A DNA stretch of 64,000 bases, taken from positions 159,096-223,095 of the forward strand of contig KL197756.1 in assembly GCA_000697665.1 (NCBI GenBank), in the 5' to 3' direction. Each line of letters begins with the position of its first letter. Position 1 is the first letter of the stretch. Of this stretch, positions 34,270 to 46,987 are shown piece by piece. The position numbers and the translations under genes are program-made. The DNA is from Jaapia argillacea MUCL 33604. Lineage: Eukaryota > Basidiomycota > Agaricomycetes > Jaapiales > Jaapiaceae. A model generated the notes under the pieces. The model ran no database searches. It was given only the letters and a program-made list of their open reading frames with translations, and was not told the DNA's origin.

Positions 34270-36079
34270 TCATTCATCATCACTGAACTCAAACTCATCT
34301 CCACTCTCATTCCCAAGACCCCCACTAAAGTTCATCACCTTAACTCCCTCTAACTCATCCATATCCACATCCCCATTTCCTTCTCCCTCTCCGACCTCTA
34401 TCAAACCACCACTCTCCATCACACCCTCTCCCTCTCCCGTATCCAAGAAATTCAAACATCCCCTCGCACACCCCCTCCACCTAACGGGTACGGCTGAACT
34501 CAGCCTCACCCCAGCAACACTCTTCTCCCAAGTAAACCTCTCCTCTGCATGGTGTACAAACAAGGGTTTCTTGTACACCTGGGAATGACCGAGCTGACGA
34601 TGACGCGGAGAAGGACAAGTGCCAATCCCCGTTGGCGCCGGTGTTCCTCCCGAACCAACAGCGGACCTAGTCTTCGAGCGTTTCCCACCATCTTTAACAG
34701 CGGAAGACGCCACGCTTCCTGGCACACAAACATCCAGTATGTCCCGCAAATGCGGCAAGTTAGCGTCAATAAACTGGTGTAATGGTTTTTCGTACGTCGC
34801 CGATAGGTAACTTTCCTCTTTTTGGTAAGCTTCTCCCAAGACGTCGAATTTGACGCGGGATTGAGGGTCCGGTGGAGGTGAGATCAGGACTCGGAGGCAG
34901 AGTTCTGTGAGGGGTAGGATGAGGGGTAGGAGGTGGGTTGTTGGGGATACTTGTCTTGTTGATCGAGCCAATGGTGACTTGGAAGTAGGAGGTGGAAGCG
35001 CAGGAGGAGGGAGGAAAGGATTAGGATGGACGTGCAAGGCGCGAAGGCTCATATTGAGCATCTCTGCGGGAAGGTATGATAATTGGTTGTTCGCAACGTT
35101 TAGCTCTCGGAGGTTCTTTAACCTTGCAATCTCGGGTGGAATGTATGTTAAGGCGTTATTACCTAGAGGCACAAGATTAGCGAGGAAACACCTTGAGAGA
35201 AAGATAACGAACGCAATGTCAAAACCGTCAATTTACTAAGAGCGAATAGCTCTGTGGGTAACGCTGTGATTTCATTCATAGACAAGTAGAGTTGAATCTC
35301 ATGCCTTTCTTCCGACTTCCCACCGGCGGAAGAAGAACGATCAAAGAGTAGCCCTGAAACTGTTTTATATGGGACGAATGGACGCGACGAAGAGCTCGAG
35401 GCAGCAGGTGCGGAAGCAACGCGAGAAAAGCCTTCCCGTTGGTTTTGCTGCTTTGGGATTGTTCCAGAGTGAAAGTGGAAGGGACCGGGCAGCCCGAGCT
35501 TGGGCAACTTTACAAAGTGTGCGAGATCCGATATGTTATGGGGTATGAATGTGAGGTTTCGACGACTGAAATATCGATTAGCCAATAGCACAGCTACAGT
35601 GCGAGAGTTACCACCACTCACCTAAGGTCTATACAGGTCGGCTTCATATCAGAGCCCTGATGAGTATCACTCTCTCGATTATCTATATCACTCGCGAGCG
35701 CGATCGCGTCGTCCCAAATACCCAGTTCTTCCGCGCCAAGAAAGCCAGCTGAGGTGGGTGTCACCACGTCATCACGTTCGGGTGATATCTCATATCTCAA
35801 GCGTTTCTTTGGCGTCTCCTCCATCGAGAAACTTCCTTCTGGAGTCACCGGAGGAGACGCTCGTTTTCGCTCGTGAAGCCGAGGGGGACGAGTAGCTTTC
35901 ATTGACGCGGCAAAGGGATGTGCTGGTAGGGCTCGACATGGGATGTGAGGCGAGGCGGGTGGTGTGTCTAAGCTCATGGGCTCAAGTATTGGCGAGGAGG
36001 GCGGGGAAGAATCTCCGCCGAAGAACGGTGAGGAGGGCGGAGAAGATGTCGGCGCTCGCGAGGTATCAGAGAAACGCAT
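34270..36079 (-). CDS. Leucine-rich-repeat protein
   Basis: Start at 36079 (MRFSDTSRAPTSSPPSSPFF; an upstream in-frame ATG is at 36109). The first exon, to 35622, is Ser/Pro-rich and disordered with possible proline-directed phosphorylation sites (PASPH, PPVTPEGS, KKRLRYEISPE). The second exon, from 35565, carries classic short LRRs: RRNLTFIPHNISDLAHF, EIQLYLSMNEITALPTELFA, and after the next intron NNALTYIPPEIARLKNLREL and NVANNQLSYLPAEML. The C-terminus has a conserved-looking segment LILPLTELCLRVLISPPPD, then PLHQFIDANLPHLRDIL, and ends in a very acidic tail (ESGDEFEFSDDE). Resembles the fungal LRR proteins annotated only as leucine-rich repeat protein; likely a scaffold. Function not known. 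Confidence 0.8.
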
Positions 36080-36109
36080 TATCTCGGCGTAACTGTGTGT
36101 ATGGTTCAT

Positions 36110-39100
36110 GGGAGCTATGAATACGGATTGGAAACATGATATGCTTACTTGGTGAAGGATATAGCAAACCTCAACTACAATATGTGGAGCAGGAGAATCA
36201 CAGTCGCGTAGCTATAACTCACGAACGCGACACTTCTGAAGGATTTTGGTATGGATTCAGTAAAGAATATACGTGTTAAATGCACACGGGATGAGTTCAA
36301 AGTGCAGTTCGATATTGCTGAGGTAGATGGCGGCTTTCGGGAAGGAATATTTGCGGTCGTGTGCCAGCTTATATGGGCGAGAGCGATTGCCGAGTATTGG
36401 GTAAACAGATCATGTGACAGGCGCGTGACCGTCGCGTCGCGTAAGTCACACCGTCAGCCTCACGCGATTTGTGTGCAAAGTCGACACCGCTCACGGCCGA
36501 ACCGCAACGACTATAACTTGTACTCTCAGAATGGTACAGCAGACCAGGGTTCATACTGTCCCATTTGCTACGTGTCCACTGCCAGCCCTGGGCGTACGAG
36601 ACATGGAGACTCATACAAAGGCTGGACCTCTTTATCAAGACGCGAAGGAATGCTAAACAAGTCAAGCCATCAGGCTCCTCAACAAAAATGCACATGCCCG
36701 GGCGATGGTCGGAATGGTCAGGATGTATAGAGAGATCTTCCGTTCAACATGAACGCCAAGGCCTTAAGATGGGCAACGAGTTGGTACTCGGGGAGATCAT
36801 GAACGACGCCTGTCCTCTCGAACATGCGCGTGGTCGACCTCGAGGTACTCCAGGCTAATGGGCATGCTGCAGAATCCAGCAGCAAGTTTCGAGACAAAAC
36901 ATCAATATCTTTGAGGTGATACTGACATACGTTTCATGATGGTCCGAATGCTATAGCCAAGATCCAGCACCGACCAACAAAGTGGCAGACCGATGACAGC
37001 TAACAGAATCAAGAACCAAGCTCGACAACAGATCAGACTGTTAGAGGTAAGGAACAAACCCGATTCATGGATGTTCCGATAGCTATGCCGAAGAACAAAG
37101 CACCCAGAATCAGAGGGACAGCATTGCGGATCCTACTTGTCTGGGCAGGGAATAGACGTAAAGTTGTGGCGCGTTGGCCTGAGGCTCCAGTCCAGAGGCC
37201 ATAGCAACGGAGAACCAATAAATCAGATTCGCAGCGCTGCATCAAAACTAAAACTGCAGCGAGGCAGAGTATTGATGACTCATGCGGACCATACAGCTGC
37301 AGGGACGAGATGCATGAGCATATGTCTATGCCGGAGTTGGGGAGCAAGATGACAAGACCCAGCAGTTATAAGGGGATCTTGATGGAATAAACTAGTTTCC
37401 ACGCAGCGTCGCGATATTTAAATCCAGTAAAAACCACCAGTGCCAGTGAGAAAGAGTGTCGATGACTCGTCTGCGGATCCTACGGTTTTTTGTATGTGGG
37501 GAAGCAAAGAACGTAAAGCCGCACATGAGTCAACGGCGAGGCTGGATTCTTTGTGAAAAATCCATGTGCATCGACGGCGGCCTCACGAGGAAGGCGGAAC
37601 ACACTTCCATGAGGCCTAGGGAGGCCTTCTTGTGAGACTTGGACGCCTCATGAACACCACATGGCTTGAATATTCACTGCGAATCGGCGTTTTGGTGGAG
37701 AACACTAATGACAGGGAAGACGACTGACAGGGAATCAGAGCTTGAATTAACGTTGAACATTGCATGGCGGGCAAGCCAGCCGAACAGAGGATGACTTGAA
37801 AGATGGGAAGCCAGTGGTGATGAGTTGCCTGAGAGCCGGTAGCAGACTTAACACCGGACCGAATTTCGCCAACATCGGCGGCGGCGGGTGAAAATGACTT
37901 GGGCGCGAGTTTTGTTGGAGGCAAAGGTGGGCGAAGAGGACAAAGTCAGTCACCATCATCGGTGCTCGTCGGCGTTGTTCCAAAAATTGACATCACAACT
38001 TGGACAGTCGGATCTCGATGGTCTCAACGTCAATCAAGGGATCGGCGCTAAACTCTAGTCGACAAGGCGAGCTAAGCGCTAAACACTCAAAAAAAAGTCA
38101 TGCGTGCTAACTCCGGGATGCGAACCAATCATCGACGACGTTCCCTCATTTCTCAGGAAGCATGGTGGGGATTGGCTGGAGGTCCGATAACAATGGAGGT
38201 AAAGCTGAGTGAAAATGAATCGGTTTCCTGGTCGATGGTGGGCCAATGGGATGGGGGTAAGCGCTTAGGCATTCTCCATTGGCAACCGCCAACTGGGAGG
38301 ACTCGGAGTGGTGGGGTACAGTGAAATACTCATATGTGGCGCGAAATTCAACTACGGAAATGAATCGACGAGTTGCGCAACTTTGATGTTCTGGAGGACA
38401 GGGTCTGTGGGACGGAAGGAAAAATCAGCGACGACGTCGGTTCTCTCGGATATTACTATATTAGGTATCCAAGGAACCTCCGAGGACGTTTCGGAGGCGA
38501 CAAGAACGCCACACGGGTTAATGAAAACGTGGCCTAATTCACATGGACGCCACGACGTCACCTCAGTTCGTGGTCCTTCAGGATACGAAGAACCTCCGAT
38601 GATTGAGTGCTGTGAGGGCATGGAGAATCCAGGCGCGATACGTTGATGACCAGTGCAACAACATCATTACGGTGAGTACGGAGGATCACTGGAAAGGCAG
38701 TTCCCAGATATTAAATTTCTGCAGAATGGAGTAAATACTTGTGGTGATGCCGTTGCGCACCCTGATGATTTGGCAATCCAGCTCTCGGGGAACGCCCACC
38801 ACCGTGAACATTCCATCGCCAAGCATCGGTCGACACCGCCCTGGTCACTGGGTATGCAGCGACTCACATGGATGGCCAAAAAATCCCGCTAGTGTAGGTA
38901 CCGCAGGTAGGCTTGGCTACTCACGCTTGACCACTTTCAGCTGCGCTTCCATTCCGGATGAGCTCAAAGATCTAAGCTAGAAAGACTCTGCACCGCACCG
39001 GCTGAGCAGGAGAGATATGCGGGGAGGCGAGCGGACCGCCGTTGCAGCTCTCCACAAATATGGACCGCCAACGTGTCCCTACAATGGAACAATGGGTGAA

Positions 39101-39636
39101 GAGAGCGGAGCAACAGAGCCGCCGGATAACGATACCTGTTGATAGAGTGCGATAGCGAAATCAATTATCGGATGGTGGCGGCTCAGGAGTTATTGCCTTC
39201 GTGGGTTGGCGCAAGAGATGGGTCGAACATTGAATCAACCAGTGTGCGAAATGTGTGTCTCAGAGATGTGGAGGGCAGCAAAAGCCAATCTTTTAATTTC
39301 CGAGCGAAGCTTGTGAGTCAAGATCGAGTTGACGAAACGCAGGAGAGCGCAGGCAGCGAATGGGCGTCGAGACCAGGGGTTTGGTGACAGTTGCGAAGGA
39401 ACAGCTTCCGGACTTGGTTACGTTGTTGCATGAAATGTTGGCCGGTTGCTCGTCACGTTGGTAATTCCATCGGCGATGGCACGTCAACGCAAAAATCCCA
39501 TGCCCGATAAAGTCAAACGCAAGGGGCATGGATCGACCATTCTTTCTCTCATATAAATATAACCACAGCCTCCTGACACTTGTTCACCGAATCCTCCTCA
39601 TCCTTGACTTTGATCTGGCATATCCTGTTCATCACC
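36110..39636. other. 3.5-kb interval without recognisable gene
   Basis: The largest gap in the window. A plus frame at 36251-36730 and a minus frame at 37347-37033 with a hydrophobic stretch (NAVPLILGALFFGIAIGTSM) are the best candidates, but neither connects to other exons. A short tRNA-like B-box remnant (ggttcgcatcc on the minus strand, about 38111-38121) followed by a T8 run suggests a decayed Pol III unit. GC content and CpG frequency look normal, so this is not like the repeat block at the right end. Confidence 0.35.
39552..39558 (+). promoter_or_regulatory. TATA-like element
   Basis: tataaat lies 85 bp upstream of the ATG at 39637, a usual distance for a fungal TATA box. Confidence 0.45.
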
Positions 39637-41188
39637 ATGACAGATTTCAGGTCTTTCGCTTCTAGTTTCCTTGTCGAGGATGAAGACGATTTCACCGATT
39701 CCATTCTCAAGGATCGCAAGTGCTCGTTACCCATCTCATTGGAACCCTATCGAGCATCTACCTCACGGAAGAGCACGGTCTCTCCAGCAGACGAGCTCTC
39801 TACACTATATCGTAGTATGCAGCCTCCGCGAGACTCCATCCAACTACGATCATTCCTTTCTCTCGACCTGGCAGACTCGCAGTCTCTAACCGAGGCCAGT
39901 CTTCGTCGGAAAGCTTCAAGTAAGCACCTCAGAACCGTACCCGATATTCGAACATCGTTTTGGGAACCCGCCCAATCACCGTGAGTGTCTCTTGTTCCTT
40001 GTGTGGAAAGCGGGCGCTAACCGGCTACCTTAGACACCTGCTGAGCGATGAGTCTGATGAACCTCCATCTTCCGCATTCGCCGACTTGTTATCGTTTTCT
40101 TTGTACGTCTTACATCTCTCACGCCATTGATGACTGTCTGATCTTGCCTTTGAAGTGGTCTCGACTCACCTCAGCCCACCCTGCATGACTTCGCCTCAGT
40201 CTCCCCTCTCACACCCATTCCGCCTCCCAGCCCTTCTCGAAGCGCTGGTCGCAGATCGAGAGACCTCCACCGCCCAATCCCGTCACCAAAACCTGCCCCC
40301 TCCGCATTTCTTCCGCCTGTTCCTCCAAAGACCAATCCACATGCTCGTCCCCTCCCAACACCTCCTTCACGTTCCCCCGTATCACCATCTCCCGCCCCCT
40401 CGTCATTCCCCATTCGTGGACACCAACCCCAACCTTCGTTCGCATCATCGATCGCAAGGTCGGAAGCTCCCTCAAGCTTCGCTCCCTCCACCTCTTCTTC
40501 CAACGTTTCCTTTGGGGATGCCTTCTCACCTTCATCTTCTGTCCGGAGCAGTGAAGCCATCATGACATCCATGTGGAACCAGCTCCGAAGATCGATGTCC
40601 ATAACTTCTGGTCAACGAGTAGCAAACCGATCAGATGCACTTGCGTGTCTCGAAGGTCGCTCATCTTCGCCAGATCGTATCCCTCGCTCTCGAAGCAATT
40701 TTATGTGTATGAGTGATGATGAAGACGAGGACGATGAAGAAGAGTGTGAAGCTTTCGATGACATTTCCCCTCTCCCCGTTTGGAATGATGAGGACCAACA
40801 GGAGTCGGATAGCCTCGACTTCCACGACGCCCTCGTCTACCGCCCGACAAAACCCGCTGCCTCGCGCGCACCATCCGCCGCGCACCCTCGCCCCTCCGCG
40901 GCTTTCACTCGTACTCTTCCATCACGCTCACAAACCCACATCGTCTTCTCTAAACCTCCCCCAACGGCTTCCATCCCCGCATCTTGCCACCCCCTCACAC
41001 ACCGTTCATCCATTTCCACCACCTCCTCAAAATCCTCACGAAAACGGAGAAGCACGATGGAATCATCTTGGTTCCCTATCCCTGCCTCCTTTGTCAACTT
41101 TATGGATCTCGCCGACGATGCGGCCGACTTGACTTCAAATTTTGCGGCCAGTTTCCGCAGTTTTGTTGATATTGGTGGGGTTTCGTAG
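39637..41188 (+). CDS. Ser/Pro-rich hypothetical protein
   Basis: Three exons join with consistent phase: 39637 to about 39979, a short second exon ending in LLSFS near 40102, and a third from about 40156 to the stop at 41188. MTDFRSFASSFLVEDEDDFT begins the protein. Long disordered parts follow, rich in Ser and Pro (TPIPPPSPSRSAGRRSRD, PPVPPKTNPHARPLPTPPSR), with PxxP motifs that could bind SH3 domains. A highly acidic patch (MSDDEDEDDEEECEAFDD) and a basic Ser-rich stretch (TTSSKSSRKRRSTM) precede a hydrophobic-amphipathic end, WFPIPASFVNFMDLADDAA. No catalytic domain is visible. Probably a regulatory or adaptor protein; no family recognised. Confidence 0.7.
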
Positions 41189-41899
41189 GCGTTGACCTTT
41201 CCGTACTCTATCCTTTGTGTCCTTTTGATATGGGCCACCCACACATCCCATTGCATTCTTTTTGTATCGTCTGTACACAACATCTGTCATCACCAACACA
41301 CACATCACGGACCTAATCACCCCTTCGTTGTTCTATTTATCTGTTGTTTCGCATCTTGTGTACCATGGTCTTTTTCTGCACACATACGTAGACCACCCCC
41401 CATCAAATAATGCTCGCACTGTCGTTTACAACCACTCACTCGCTAGTCTTTGTTTTCTCTTGACCCCCTACTACACCACTCCTTGCTGTTACGAGTAGAA
41501 GTGTTTTGCCTTCCCCGCCCAATAAAACACCGTTGTTTGGGCATATTGCATGTGTGTCCGTCACCAGTGTGTCAATGACTCTGCCTCTCCATAAGTTCCT
41601 TGTCCCTGTGCTTCAACGTTCTGGACTATCTCCTCCAATCATCTGCATTTTATTTGCGGACACTATAGCCTCGTGATTCGATTGTTCCTTCCCGCAGAGA
41701 CCACGAGTTGTTCATCCTGTATAACCTATTGGGATCCTTCACGTCACTCTCCGACCCATCTGTGATATCCCTACGACATCTGGTGGTTTCAAACGAACCC
41801 AAGCGCGGACCGGGTACCTCCTTGACTTGACGCTGTGTCGCGACTCCTTCACCTCCAGCCTTTCCCATCCTCATTAATTACGACCATTTCAACATTTGG
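41189..41899. other. Intergenic interval, 3' and 5' flanks
   Basis: Pyrimidine-rich sequence after the preceding gene, with an aataaaac poly(A)-like signal at 41521-41528. The last 200 bp should hold the SYS1 promoter. No gene seen. Confidence 0.4.
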
Positions 41900-42751
41900 A
41901 TGCCTTCACCACGGACTGCAAGCACACAATGGGACCCCCTACTCCTTGCATCTCAGATAGTCGCCATGCAAACTCTGCACTACCTAACCCTCGCCTTCCT
42001 AATCCCCTTATTCCTCCCCGTATTTGCCGAACCGAGATCGTTGGACTACGAAGGCGGGGCTGCCAGTATCGGTACGTCCTCTCCCCGTCATCTTCTCATT
42101 TTCTCTTTTATTCAATCAAGATTCGGATGTAGGGATGTTAATGGATTGGAGGGAGATGGCTGGTAGACCGACCTTTCGTTTGCTTCATGGAGAAGAGAGG
42201 TGGGCGAGTTATACTGGTGCTTGGAGTGGAGGGAAGAATCTTGGGAATACGACGATGAGGACTCCAGGATTGGGGTTCGGGAAGGGGGTTGTGGAGGCTG
42301 TTGGGGTGATCGATCCTGTTAGAGGTTGGGTGCTCGGGATTTGTTGGTTGATTGCTTGTGGGATTGAGTACGTGTGTTTTGAACATCTCTTCCTTCCTCA
42401 TTGTTGATGACAACTTGTCTCTTCAGTGTATACCCTTTATACTCGCTCATCCGTCGACCTCGATATATTCTAGACTTTTCCTTGACTTTATTGTTCAACC
42501 ACCTGGTGTTGACGACATACTACTCCGCCTCCCTTCCCACATCCTTGTTTTTCTGGTTAGTGATGGGAGGAGGGGCGGCGGTGATGGTGATAGCTGGCGA
42601 GTGGGTTTGTGTGAGGAGGGAGATGAGGGAAGGGATGAGTGTTGTGATGGGTGGTAGTGGTGAAGCCGGGAGAGGAGGAGAGGTGGATGATGAGGATGAT
42701 GACGTGGAGGAGATGGAGATGGGTGGGTTGTTGTCGAGGAGGGACTCGTAG
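41900..42751 (+). CDS. SYS1: Golgi membrane protein Sys1
   Basis: Integral trans-Golgi protein that recruits the Arl3/ARFRP1 GTPase and so organises Golgi-endosome traffic. Exons 41900-42071, 42133-42367 and 42427-42751 give 243 aa. Start MPSPRTASTQWDPLLLASQI is the family's N-terminus (WDPxLxxSQI), followed by VAMQTLHYLTLAFLIPLFLP (membrane helix 1), MLMDWREMAGRP, GWVLGICWLIACGID (helix 2), VYPLYSLIRRPRYILDFSLT (helix 3, with the LIRRPR-xILDF motif) and HLVLTTYYSASLPTSLFFWL (helix 4). The tail is acidic (DDEDDDVEEMEMGG). Length is somewhat above the usual 150-200 aa because of fungal insertions. Confidence 0.93.
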
Positions 42752-43827
42752 CGTTGAGAGGTTCGGTTGGCGTTATGAATAGATCTAATGGGCTAATGTG
42801 CATGTGTACTTTGTAGAGAATTCAGTTATGTATTTGGTACGTTCTTGCCCCTCTACCGATTGGTCTGTACTCAAGCTTGCGTCGCGATGATAGTACTGTT
42901 GGAGGGGCGCTACCCTCGGCTCACTTGGGAATGGCAACTCCTCGCAGCAGGAAGGCCTGGAGATATTTGCATGAGCGTTCCTCGGGGACAACGATGACGC
43001 ACCAGCAAGTGAGAAGCCAGGGACAATGGCGCGGCTACGGACGAAGGATCTCGATGAGGCGTGGACATGTCGTCGTCATCTTTTCTCGGACACACATTAA
43101 CCTTTTAGTCTTGTCGCTGGTCTGACGCTCCTCGCAGAGTCTATTCGGCTCCAAGACATCTTGACATTTCTGGCATCCTTCCTACCAAGATCCGCACTGG
43201 CAAAGTGTACGACCTTCTCTGAAGTTCGGCCAAAATTCGGCATGTGAAGCACCCATCGGTGCATTCTCTCTCCCCGTCGATGTAGTTACCATTTCATCGC
43301 TTCACTAGCGTGGCTGACCTCTTCTACGCAGCATCGGCTGCAAGAGGTCTTCAAGTTGGACGCCCCTATCGTCACTGATGTCTCCAATCGAGCTTCCCTG
43401 TTTGCTGGGTGAGATTCTCTCACCGCTCCCTATCCATACTTCTGCCTCTCGTTAATCTGCTCCCGCCTACATCCATACTGCGACTCCGCCAGTCCATTGA
43501 GTTTGCTCTTCCTTCTATGTGGTGGAGTGGCTAGAGGTTCTCAGTGTTTCCTTATGCCCTCTACGTATGCGCGACATCGTTCACCCCATCCAACGTCCCT
43601 GGCTGTGCAATCAATCTCGCCTCCAGGTCGTTCCAACGAATTCTTGAGACCTGCGACTCCAATGTGAAACGGTAGAGTCGTCAACCATGACTCGGCGACA
43701 TCCCACGTACAACCCGAAGGATAAATTGCGATCGCGCTCAGTTGTGTACGTGTATTCAACACCATTTTCCAGCGGTCAGGCTATCAGGATCCGGAGATGT
43801 GTAGGTTAGTTCCACTTATCATTCATC
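42752..43827. other. Interval between SYS1 and tRNA-Glu
   Basis: No supported gene. Short frames on both strands conflict. The sequence around 43100-43530 is pyrimidine-rich without recognised motifs. Confidence 0.35.
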
Positions 43828-43918
43828 TCCGAAATGGTGTAGTGGCTAACATTATCGCCTCTCACGCACATAACTGCTGTGATCGCGATAGCCCGGGGTC
43901 CGATTCCCCGTTTCGGAA
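43828..43918 (+). tRNA. tRNA-Glu (anticodon CTC) with 19-nt intron
   Basis: Acceptor stem TCCGAAA (43828-43834) pairs with TTTCGGA (43911-43917), and A43918 is the discriminator. D stem GTGT/ACAT, anticodon stem ATCGC/GCGAT with loop CTCTCAC (anticodon CTC at 43861-43863), T stem CGGGG/CCCCG with loop TCCGATT. An intron of 19 nt (43865-43883) sits after position 37, the canonical site, and leaves a 72-nt mature tRNA. Internal A box (TGGTGTAGTGG) and B box (GGTCCGATTCC) drive Pol III transcription. It would be spliced by the endonuclease/ligase route whose last enzyme, Tpt1, is encoded at 1671-2820. Confidence 0.88.
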
Positions 43919-46213
43919 TGCATATAAAGGGTTCGTACTTTTTCTTCCTATCCTTCGCATCCTTAACTTGAATATCAATATTCCTTTTGTTTGCTCCGTT
44001 AAAACTTGTCACTTTGCTATAGCTTCGTGTGTCGCTACTTTTCCCCCACCACCCTCTTATGTTTCCAGATGCCATTCACCCTCTTGTTATTCTCCAAACA
44101 GATCATGCTTCTACGTATACGACTTCCTGGCCAGTGGAACTCGCTGACTCGGGTGGCATCCTCCCGGTTTATATCATGATTCGGGAAGGCCGCTGTCTTG
44201 GCTTGGAGGGGAGTATTTTGCGATTTCTGAAGCCAAGCACTTGAGAATGAGGGAAGCACCTGGACCTGGTGAGTCTACTGTCGGTGTTATATCCGTCGTA
44301 CCGGTGTTATAATAGTTGAACTGGGTTTCGTGCAGGGTAATTGGTATATTCACCGACGACATTCTCTACCTGCCTACATGCTCTGAGTAATTCGTTCACA
44401 GGTGCCGATCTTAGGCTCACGCCATATTTTGAGAATGCAGTCCTTCCTTCCATCTGCCATCCATTTCAACGGTGCCAGGATCTTGTGAGGCTCCAGAAGA
44501 TCTTTAGGGAACCGGAGATGGCCAAGTGGTAACTTGTCCAAGTTTTGAATACAGATAAGTTGCCTCCTTTCTGTTTCCAGGCATGTCTCCCCTTTCTCCC
44601 TGTCCAGTCCTTGCTGACGATGTGTGTAGTGTGTAGGCACCTATTCCGATGCGATGTTGTTTCAGCTGTATATTGGACAACCCAGCTCTCGTGCATGTCG
44701 GTCTTGGTAGTCTCGTAGTTATCAAGACTTGGAAGCCGATCCCGACGACTCCCATTTTGAGTAAATCCAGCTGGATGCGAACACCAGGCCCATCCAACTC
44801 TATTCACACTGAGCTTCGGATTGTTCTGCGCAGAGCGTACTTTTTGACGTAAACTCGTGTTTACGGCTCGAGTCTCAGGCTGTAATCACGCGTTCTGTTA
44901 GTACGGAGATAAGTAAACGCTGAAACTCAGACCGTTATGTCCATTTTCCTAGCACCTTATGCACACCTTACTCCCGAGTCCCGACGGTGTTTTCTTCCTC
45001 ATCTAACAACGCATAGAAACGCAAGATCTACTTAGCCTTTGGTCGGTTCGTGACTTTCAGGGAACGAACCTCATGTCGCCATGATTGGAGGACATTTGAC
45101 GCATCATTATCCAGTACAGACAGCTTGATGCTTTCCGTCCACCGTGTGTTATTTTATTCGACTTATGACCTTGGATTACTTACTAACTTGATGCGATTCC
45201 TTGTCAGCTTCGATCGACACTCTCCAGGTTATTTCAGAAAGATATCTCCTCATTTACAGCTACACGAACAGCAATGTAGTCGACATCCTGAACTAATCTC
45301 AGTTCAGAACCAAGAGACTCAATACCCTTGTCCCGTCGTCCCAACCTTTACGTGGATTCTCGCCGCTGCTGGCATTGACGATTGTGGCGACGCTCCGTGA
45401 TTTTAGCACCAACGCGCATGAAAATCCCGCTTTCCTCTATCAAACCAATTCGTTGGTTTCTGGAAGGGTGAAGTTCTTGGTACCGTCGTGCAAGTTTACG
45501 GGTGCTCTCGTCTTCGTTATGGTAGCCCAAATGTAAAGTTCTCTGCTTCCCCTCCTCCCTTCAATTGATTTTCTGATATCTTCCCAAGGAAGAATGGGAT
45601 CTTGCGAGGGATCATCGCATGGCCACGGTTGGGAATTAGATCCACAGTACTTCCACTTGGCGCCTTGCTATCTTAGCGGTTCCTAAGATCGATATGGCCA
45701 GTTTTGCTCCAGTCCCGCTATTGCCAAAAGATCACATTGAGCCCTCTCGGTCCCGCTTCACCATCTCATCCCTGCATAAGCTTCGCATATGATGCCACCG
45801 TATTCGCGACCGAATCGGATTGCTTCACATATTAGCCTCGACCACTCGGTCCCCGCTCTAACTCGCTGCCTTCTCTCTTCCAACTCGTTTCCATCTTTCA
45901 GTGCGCGAGGCTGTTGCCGAGCTTCCGATTTGGAGGGACGAGCGGGTACAGGCACCTGCCGAAAACGGAGACCCTAACCCTGTTTGGTCTCCTTATAGGA
46001 ACAATAAGGGAAAAACGGCTTTTGTCGCCCAACGACGCATGGTCGCAAGGTTCAATTGCATTTATGTCTGTGCATAGGCCTTAAAATACGCCGAGTCTGT
46101 CGTCATATCGATGGCACTGCGGTTCTCCATTGTCTTCTTGATCGAGCCTTCTTCAACTCGAACTCGCTTTGGCCCACATCCTCACTTGCACCCCTTGAAT
46201 GCATTCCACGAAG
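43919..46213. other. Gene-free interval with a dispersed repeat
   Basis: Contains repeat copy B (44721-44932, listed separately). A tRNA A-box-like sequence at 44514-44529 (tggccaagtgg) has no partner B box. No gene was supported elsewhere; short frames conflict with each other. Confidence 0.35.
44721..44932 (-). repeat. Dispersed repeat, copy B
   Basis: Inverted relative of the sequence at 32417-32588, sharing blocks gagtttcagcgttta, cacgagtt, gggcct, ggatttact, aaaatggg and gtcgtcgggatc in the same order. Copy B has about 40 additional bases between the blocks. A decayed non-autonomous element is likely. Confidence 0.5.
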
Positions 46214-46585
46214 ATGCAGTTCAAGTTCTCTCATATCATCTACACTCCCCGTCACGTTCACATCATCGTGCCAGATCAAAAGTACCCCATTATGGAAGCG
46301 ACCGACGCCCAAGAAGCTGGGCCATCGGGGAGTCATGTAGGAGCGGAGGGCTCTGACGAAAGCAGAACCGAGGAATTAGGACTGAAACGCGTCGAGTGAG
46401 CAACAGAATCGTTCCTTTGACGTGATTCTCGGCTTTTGACGCGTTATATCAGGTCTGCGACGTCTCCTCAACCGCCTCCGACTTCTCCAAACGCCACCTG
46501 GCGAAAGCGTTTCCCCCAGTTCTCCCTTCCATCGCGTTCTCGCCGGCCTCGAGCTAATGGCAAGGCACCAGCTACATCACCGTGA
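46214..46585 (+). CDS. Small hypothetical protein
   Basis: Two exons would give about 102 aa: MQFKFSHIIYTPRHVHIIVP then EATDAQEAGPSGSHVG, intron about 46395-46451, and a basic Ser/Pro-rich end (RKRFPQFSLPSRSRRPRANG). A start five codons upstream (46199) is also in frame. The consistent splice phase and basic tail favour a gene, but nothing in it is recognised. Confidence 0.35.
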
Positions 46586-46987
46586 TACCCGATCATCTCA
46601 AACGTTATCATAACTGTTTCCCATTTCGCGCCGTCGACCATGTTTTGTTGTATTGCCCTGTCGCATTGCTCTGCTGCATTATGTACACCTATGTATCTCT
46701 AAATCCACTCACGACACCCATCACGCCCTTTCGATCTCATCATGTCATTATATGTACTGGCATAAGTACAGCCTTCACTAACTACGATAGCTACAGCCAG
46801 CGTCGTATCATAGGCACATCCGGAGCACAGATAAATTACAGTGAATGTGTATGTAGGACGCTACGAAGTCGTGTGACTGCTACAGAAAAAAATGATTGAA
46901 CTTGTAAAAATTGTCCCAATGATTGAACCAAAGGAGAAAGTATAGGATGGGAAGGAACGATGCGACACGAAGAAACATGGATTGAAA
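46586..46987. other. Convergent 3' interval
   Basis: No gene. AT-rich region just downstream of the BUD6 stop; nothing else seen. Confidence 0.35.

Noticed and set aside
38101-38130. Sequence like a tRNA 3' end followed by eight T on the minus strand
   Set aside because: No acceptor partner or anticodon arm; kept only as a remnant in the interval note.
44505-44540. tRNA A-box-like sequence tggccaagtgg
   Set aside because: No B box within the next 100 bp and no cloverleaf.
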